Source: Channa striata
Taxonomy: Eukaryota > Chordata > Actinopteri > Anabantiformes > Channidae
Assembly (NCBI GenBank): GCA_033026295.1
Contig: CM065183.1
Span: forward strand, 992,001-1,056,000
Length of the DNA stretch: 64,000 nucleotides
Direction: 5' to 3'
Shown here: piece by piece, positions 58,761-64,000 of the stretch
Position numbering within the stretch: the stretch's first letter is position 1
Layout of the letters: the number at the start of each line of letters is the position of its first letter
Notes under the pieces: model-generated
Seen by the model: the letters and a program-made list of their open reading frames with translations, nothing else
What the model was told of the DNA's origin: nothing
Databases searched by the model: none
Position numbers and translations under genes: made by a program

Positions 58761-59128
58761 AAATGGAAATGTAATCTTATCACGGAAAAAGTTAGAGAGA
58801 CAGAGACAATCTCTAGGAAATCTAATGACCATCACATCATTTGACGAAGTCAACATAAACACAGTGTTATGACAGGAACTGTGTGATACATCTGATCTAA
58901 CACTAATTTCCACCAAGATGATATTAAGTCAGTAGAACTCAGTATTGTGGACTGGGGACCAGGATGACACTTTGCAACACCTGGTGAAATCCTGACGGAA
59001 TGTCAGTAGTAGGGTACCACGGACATGCCACACACAAGAACCATGACTCTTTCAACGGCTACATCTGTACCTCTCTTGCGCCAGGTTATCCTGGTTTGAC
59101 CTGTTTGTTGTGGAGAGTATAGAGAGGA

Positions 59129-59130
<2 letters not shown>
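58761..59130. other. Intergenic or intronic, no gene seen
   Basis: No supported feature. Confidence 0.35.

Positions 59131-59183
<53 letters not shown>
59131..59183. repeat. (GT)n microsatellite, about 26 units
   Basis: Uninterrupted dinucleotide run, likely polymorphic. Confidence 0.97.
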
Positions 59184-59184
<1 letters not shown>

Positions 59185-61224
59185 TTTCCCCTAGGCATCA
59201 CAGCTGGAGGTTTAACTGAACTAGGCCACACTTGGCCCAAAGTGAGTGAATATGTAACACATCACAGCTGTGTAGGGGAATGTGTGGCTGTGGGCACAAA
59301 CAGGAATCATAATTTCACATTTTGGCCCTAGATAGAGACAGAAGCCAGATGTTTGTGTTTTAAGTTATCTTTGTGGACACACACACCACTCAACTGTCCA
59401 CTTAAGGAACTCCAAAAATGTGTGAACTCACCTGTATCCATGACGTGTTGAGCTTTAATACGTGTGGAAACTGTGACTACCAGTTGAACCTGCTCACAGA
59501 TGCACAGATGGGTGCACAGAAGAGTGCAGTCATTATCATGACAAAACAGCTGTGATATTATTCTTAATTAGAGGCTTCAGTAAATTTAGTTGTTTTTTCA
59601 CCTCATTTAATTAATAAGCTCCTCTGGTGTGAGAGAGCTGGCATGCTTAGCTTGTGGAAGGCTCAAATGTGAATAAAATATTCCTTGGCTAGAAAAATGA
59701 GCCCACAAATGTCAGTGCAATGCATTCATTTCTTTTTGTCTTTGACAACAAAAATGAATTCATATTTTACAAAACCCACATTAGTTATGCATGTTTCTCA
59801 TCTTTGGCTGCCTCCAATCTGTAGAGCACTGCACTATTCTTAGCTCACATATGTTATCACATCTAGGCCATAAAAACATGAGATTTAAGTAAGAGGCAGC
59901 ATTTCATTCATTTGGATAATTGCATTTAATCCAGGGTGAGTTGCATAGAGATGCCTTTTTTCATATTTCTACTGTATTATGTGTTTGTTGCCAGCAATGC
60001 CTCAGGTAGAGATAGGGGTGATTCATAATTAATAGAAACTCAGCTTGGTGCTGCTTTTATGAAGTGTTGATGGATTCCTGATGTGTAAAAATAATTTTCT
60101 GTGAAACTCTTAATAGCTCTCCCCAGCTCCTTACATATGTTTTACAAATTTTATTCTTTCCCCCAAACTGTTATTATTAGTTTCTAAAACTTTAAAATTA
60201 TAAAAACACAAAAATCAATGAAATTATGGAGAGAATGTGTTATGGATAAATCAGCTGCCTGGCTATAAACTGGTAAAATCAGGTCCATACTAACGTCCAA
60301 TTGCTCTATAGAATTTAAGAATTTAATTTTGAAATATAACTGTAAAATTCTGTTGTAAAGTGTAATATGGAAATCGTCATTCTGTAGGTAGTAAGGGTGA
60401 AAATGTTAACTAACAAGAATATATAGAGGCAAACAGTAGCTAGGGATAGTTTTCTGTTTTTAGTAAGAAGTTTTTAATAATTCATTGACACCCTACCCTT
60501 ACATGTTAACAATGTGTATTTACAGTGTCATTTACTCCTTCCTGTTTGTTTGCTTAACAGTTCATTTCTTAACATTTTATTACTCTTCAACTCTCAAGTG
60601 TCCAACTGTCATTATTCCCTCAATCTTGCTTAGCACAAATGTTTTCATTTTAAAATAGTGAAACATGACTTTTATATTTAATCAAAAATATCAGGTAATT
60701 TAAATTATTTCGAGACACTGGATCAAGCGGGCAAGAGTGGCACCAAATTTTACCTGCTTTTAAATCCACAAACACAAAATTCCCTCCACAGCCAGTGTTT
60801 GGTTTGTCCTCTAGGCTCCCCTCATTAAAAAAACGATTTACATATATACATAAGACTAATTATCAGCTAAAGAAAACGCCACAATACTTATTTGCAGGTA
60901 ATTACACACGAATGAAACTTGATTATAAAAGCTAAATTCCGTTAGCAATAGCCCTCTAGTCTTCATCTAGATGTGGACTATAAAGCATACCTTTAATAGT
61001 GAATCAAAGAAATAAATGAATGTTGAACTACACAAGCACATTCATGTCATGGGGTTTGTTGGAAGCGCTATATATGCTTCGTCATATTTCCTCGTCTTAG
61101 CTTTCGGGTGACTTTCTAATACTAATACTAATCCTCCCTGCGCACACTCTGACAATGAGAGCGCCACTGCCAACTACTGGACTGGATCTGCAATTACACT
61201 TTATTCTAGTACGGCAAAAAAACC
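59184..61224. other. Intergenic or intronic, no gene seen
   Basis: AT-rich with no supported coding or repeat feature. Confidence 0.4.
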
Positions 61225-61480
61225 ATGTTCCCCAGGGTCAGACACGCCCCCCCGGGCAGCGCACCGCGGGCCCCACTATTTGAGAAGCACTGCTTTAACG
61301 GAGGAAACCTCCACCAGAACCAGACTCAGGGTGGGTGGCCACTGGCCTTGACCGGTTGGAGTGAAAGGAAAACATTGGGCAGGTTGGTAGGACCAGTAGC
61401 TGCGCATTGGGAGACACACAGCTCCAAAGCCAGGGACACCTGAGGACAGGGACAAAGAGAGGGAGAGACAGAGAGGGAGA
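61225..61480 (-). mobile_element. Fish LINE 3' non-coding fragment with hAT-like end
   Basis: AGGAAACCTCCACCAGAACC and the following CAGACTCAGGGTGGGTGGCC match the family seen at 8929-9060. Just before, GGGCCCCACTATTTGAGAAG CACTG resembles a hAT end. The open frames across this stretch are spurious. Confidence 0.55.
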
Positions 61481-64000
61481 AGCAAAAGTACGGGAGAAAG
61501 AAGACACAGATATCATGTCCTACATTGGTGACATATATAGGAGGGAAGTGTCTCAGTTCAAAATAAGTTGTAGAACAAATTTAAGATTTGTTAGATGTGA
61601 TACTGCACCCTTATGGACACGCATGTCTACTACGAAAGTATAGAAGTATAGAAAACAAGTGCAAACGAATCTGAGCAGTTCTCCATGTCAACGTTTACAT
61701 ATTTTTAGCGAGAAGCATGATTCCACCTTAAGAGAGCAGAGTGACATGAAGACATGAAGCAACAAATGCAATTTATGGTGATGTTTTTATTGAGCTCAAA
61801 TGTAGCTATAAATGCATTTGAATTTTGTGGCATCCCCTTAGTATGTAGTTACAAATAATTTTTGAGACATTGACCCACTCACCTCTGGAATGGGCAGTCT
61901 GTGAGATTGTTGGTTAATTCCTGGTTTCATCTCAAAAGTTAGTTTTTGTTTAGCAGTCAATGCTGACATCTACCTTACCTACCTGATTGCAGCTGTAGAT
62001 CATTGCATTCATTATGGTGAATGTTTTACTGTACCTGGGGAGAGGGAGGGAAGTTTCAGCAAAAACATTTACGTAGCTGGTGGAAGGACAGTAACAGATC
62101 CCTGTTTTTTATGGTTTTATAATTATTTATTTATTGATTGATTTATCGTTCGCAGCTGATTAAAATGTATTGACAAAAAATTACTCTTGTGAATAAGGAC
62201 TGAGAGTGTAACTATAAAACTACAATATCATTAATATAATAAGCATGGTTAATTGCAGTTTTCCTATCTGTTTCGTTGCATTTTTTTCTTTTCTGTAGTG
62301 GCTGGGTCATTCTATATTCTGCATACACAAGGGGCTTGTGTTTTGGCAAGCAGTTATGGAAAAATTAATTCACTATCTACCTGGTACCAAACCTTAAGGT
62401 CAAAAAATAAATATAAATTGAAAGTTCAAACTCCTGTCTTTTTTTCCTGATATGATGTTACATTTTCCTCAGCTATCAGGATTTTTCCATTTTAGGAATA
62501 ATGTTTAAAGAAGAGCAGCTGTTTACTGTCTCTGTCTGCACAACTGAGGTTTACCAGTAGGTGTTATGAAACAGGCATTCTGACAAGTTGTTGGCCAATT
62601 CTAGGAACCTTACGATAGAAGCAAACTCTATATATGTAGCAATGGCTAACTCATGCTGCTAGGACTGTCTCCTCCTTAAGACAGGAAACAAAAAAGTAGC
62701 TGACTTTAAGGAGAATCGGGAGCCAGCTGTCTGATAAAATGTGCCCTACAGACTCTTTTGACCAGCAGCGGTGATAGTCCATAGGGGCAAGAGAGCCTTG
62801 CATGAGGCATCTCACCCCCTCACGTAGCCCACTGAAACCACGTCATGTCCTTGTCTGATGGTGCTCGTGCTCACCCAGCTGATGCTCCTGAGGCTCTGAG
62901 TTATGATATACTGTATACACATTGGAGCTTCTTCCGCTGGCTGCTTGTTGTTGCCGCTTCTGTTAGATGTGTGTTTTTTGTAGTTGTGTGTGTTATCTGC
63001 TTTTTTGCAAACGTTTAACACTGTTTTACTTCTCTCTACACCCTAATGTGGATACACTTTTGCAGGCATGTTTTCATATTTGAGGTGTCTCACATGGTAG
63101 TAGGAGCAGACTTTTTGATTATTACACCCTTCCAATGAGGTTCCATATCCCTGTGGAGTTCAGAAGAAGACGCCAGGGAGTCAGGACTAGGACTAAGACA
63201 GAGAAGAGATTGTTTAAGCCTTTTCTTCCTTCAATTGTTTTGGGAAATGTGAGCCCCGTTGCAAATAAAACTGACAAGCTCGGTGTGTGATAACTATAGC
63301 CCAGCAGGGATTTATTGAGCCCAGTAGTATGGGTTTCTCAAAGACATGGCTGCAGGAACATATTCCAGAGTCCGCCATAACAAAATTCCAAACTGTATGG
63401 ATCGACAGAGAGTAGATACAGAGTTGTAAGATGAAAGGAGGGGGGGGACGCAGTGCTTGTGTGTAACAGATGGTGTAATCCAGGACATGTTACCACAAAA
63501 GAGCCTCTATGTAACCTGGACAGTGAACTCTCAGCTGTGAGCATGTGTCCATTTTATTTTTTTACATGTGACACTAAGGATGAGCACAGATGCCCACAGG
63601 AGGAAGAAAAAGAATGTCCTAGTCTTTGAGTCCTTTTGAGAAGTCACTCATCTTAATAAGATTCATACCCAGCATAATGTGATTTTATGTTTATGGCTTT
63701 GTCGCACATATTGTCTACTCTAACAGAGTACAAACTTTCCTCCATCTTGTTTATTTTGCTTTTCACTTCCTCTGCTCCGTCTAAATGTTCATCAAATCAT
63801 AATAATCACAGTAGGGCTGAGCTCCAGTACCAGGCACTGGGCATGTTGGTAGTTGTGTATTAGTCATTTATTACAGTAAGGATTCAGTAATGGTGTGAAA
63901 ACATGCAGGGGTGATGATCACAGGGGTGATGACCACAATTCCTAACCATACTAATCCACTGAGTTTTTTTACACAGCCATTCACTGCATCCCTGGAGCCA
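61481..64000. other. Right end of the window, no gene seen
   Basis: Open frames are short and lack recognised domains. The expected remaining rragd exons are not seen. A G-run at 63442-63449 is the only simple-sequence feature. Confidence 0.4.

Noticed and set aside
59052..59240. Open frame with a His-Thr repeat
   Set aside because: Translation of the (GT)n microsatellite.
61225..61643. Overlapping open frames at 61.2-61.6 kb
   Set aside because: They translate repeat-family sequence and a purine-rich low-complexity stretch.
1..64000. CRISPR arrays, operons, phage or plasmid systems
   Set aside because: No regularly spaced direct repeats or clustered bacterial-type genes; intron-containing vertebrate genes show this is a eukaryotic chromosome.

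Overview
The window is nuclear DNA of a bony fish. Interrupted genes with GT-AG introns, a V-SINE/Mermaid-type SINE family, RTE-type and CR1/L2/Rex-type LINEs, Ty3/gypsy remnants, Tc1/mariner copies and hAT-type repeats together point to a teleost. There are no bacterial operons, CRISPR arrays, tRNA or rRNA genes that I can support.

Two host genes are clear. At 798-2318 (minus strand) is a 506-codon connexin of the GJA10 type, with its coding region in one exon. From 23847 to 38898 (plus strand) lie the first five coding exons of rragd, the RagD GTPase that signals amino-acid sufficiency to mTORC1. All four internal junctions keep frame. The last exons, for the C-terminal roadblock-type domain, were not found in the remaining 25 kb, so the gene probably runs out of the window through a very long, repeat-filled intron. 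Both human orthologues map to 6q15. The paralogous pair GJA9/RRAGC sits on human 1p34, so the pairing is probably old.

Between the two genes lie an intronless, broken nit1 copy (9578-10433, minus; one 1-base insertion, two stops, loss of the catalytic lysine), some unidentified coding-like fragments, and repeats. One of these is a 772-bp inverted-repeat DNA element whose empty target site is preserved 2.5 kb away. Introns of rragd carry SINEs, Tc1 and LINE debris, a hAT-like element and a 631-bp foldback element.

From 42.5 kb on, the sequence is dominated by mobile DNA. A roughly 3-kb RTE-type retrotransposon (42546-45577) has 16-bp target duplications. A second copy (54208-58093) was inserted into a minus-strand CR1/L2/Rex-type LINE and itself carries a Tc1 element (56434-57963), giving three nested levels. 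A 501-bp solo LTR with a 5-bp duplication (48617-49117) splits a SINE. The final 5 kb holds microsatellite and repeat fragments and no recognisable gene.

I see no new multi-gene system. The most useful observations are the nested and datable transposon insertions, the dead nit1 retrocopy, the gja10-rragd linkage and the candidate MiT/TFE-type E-boxes in rragd.
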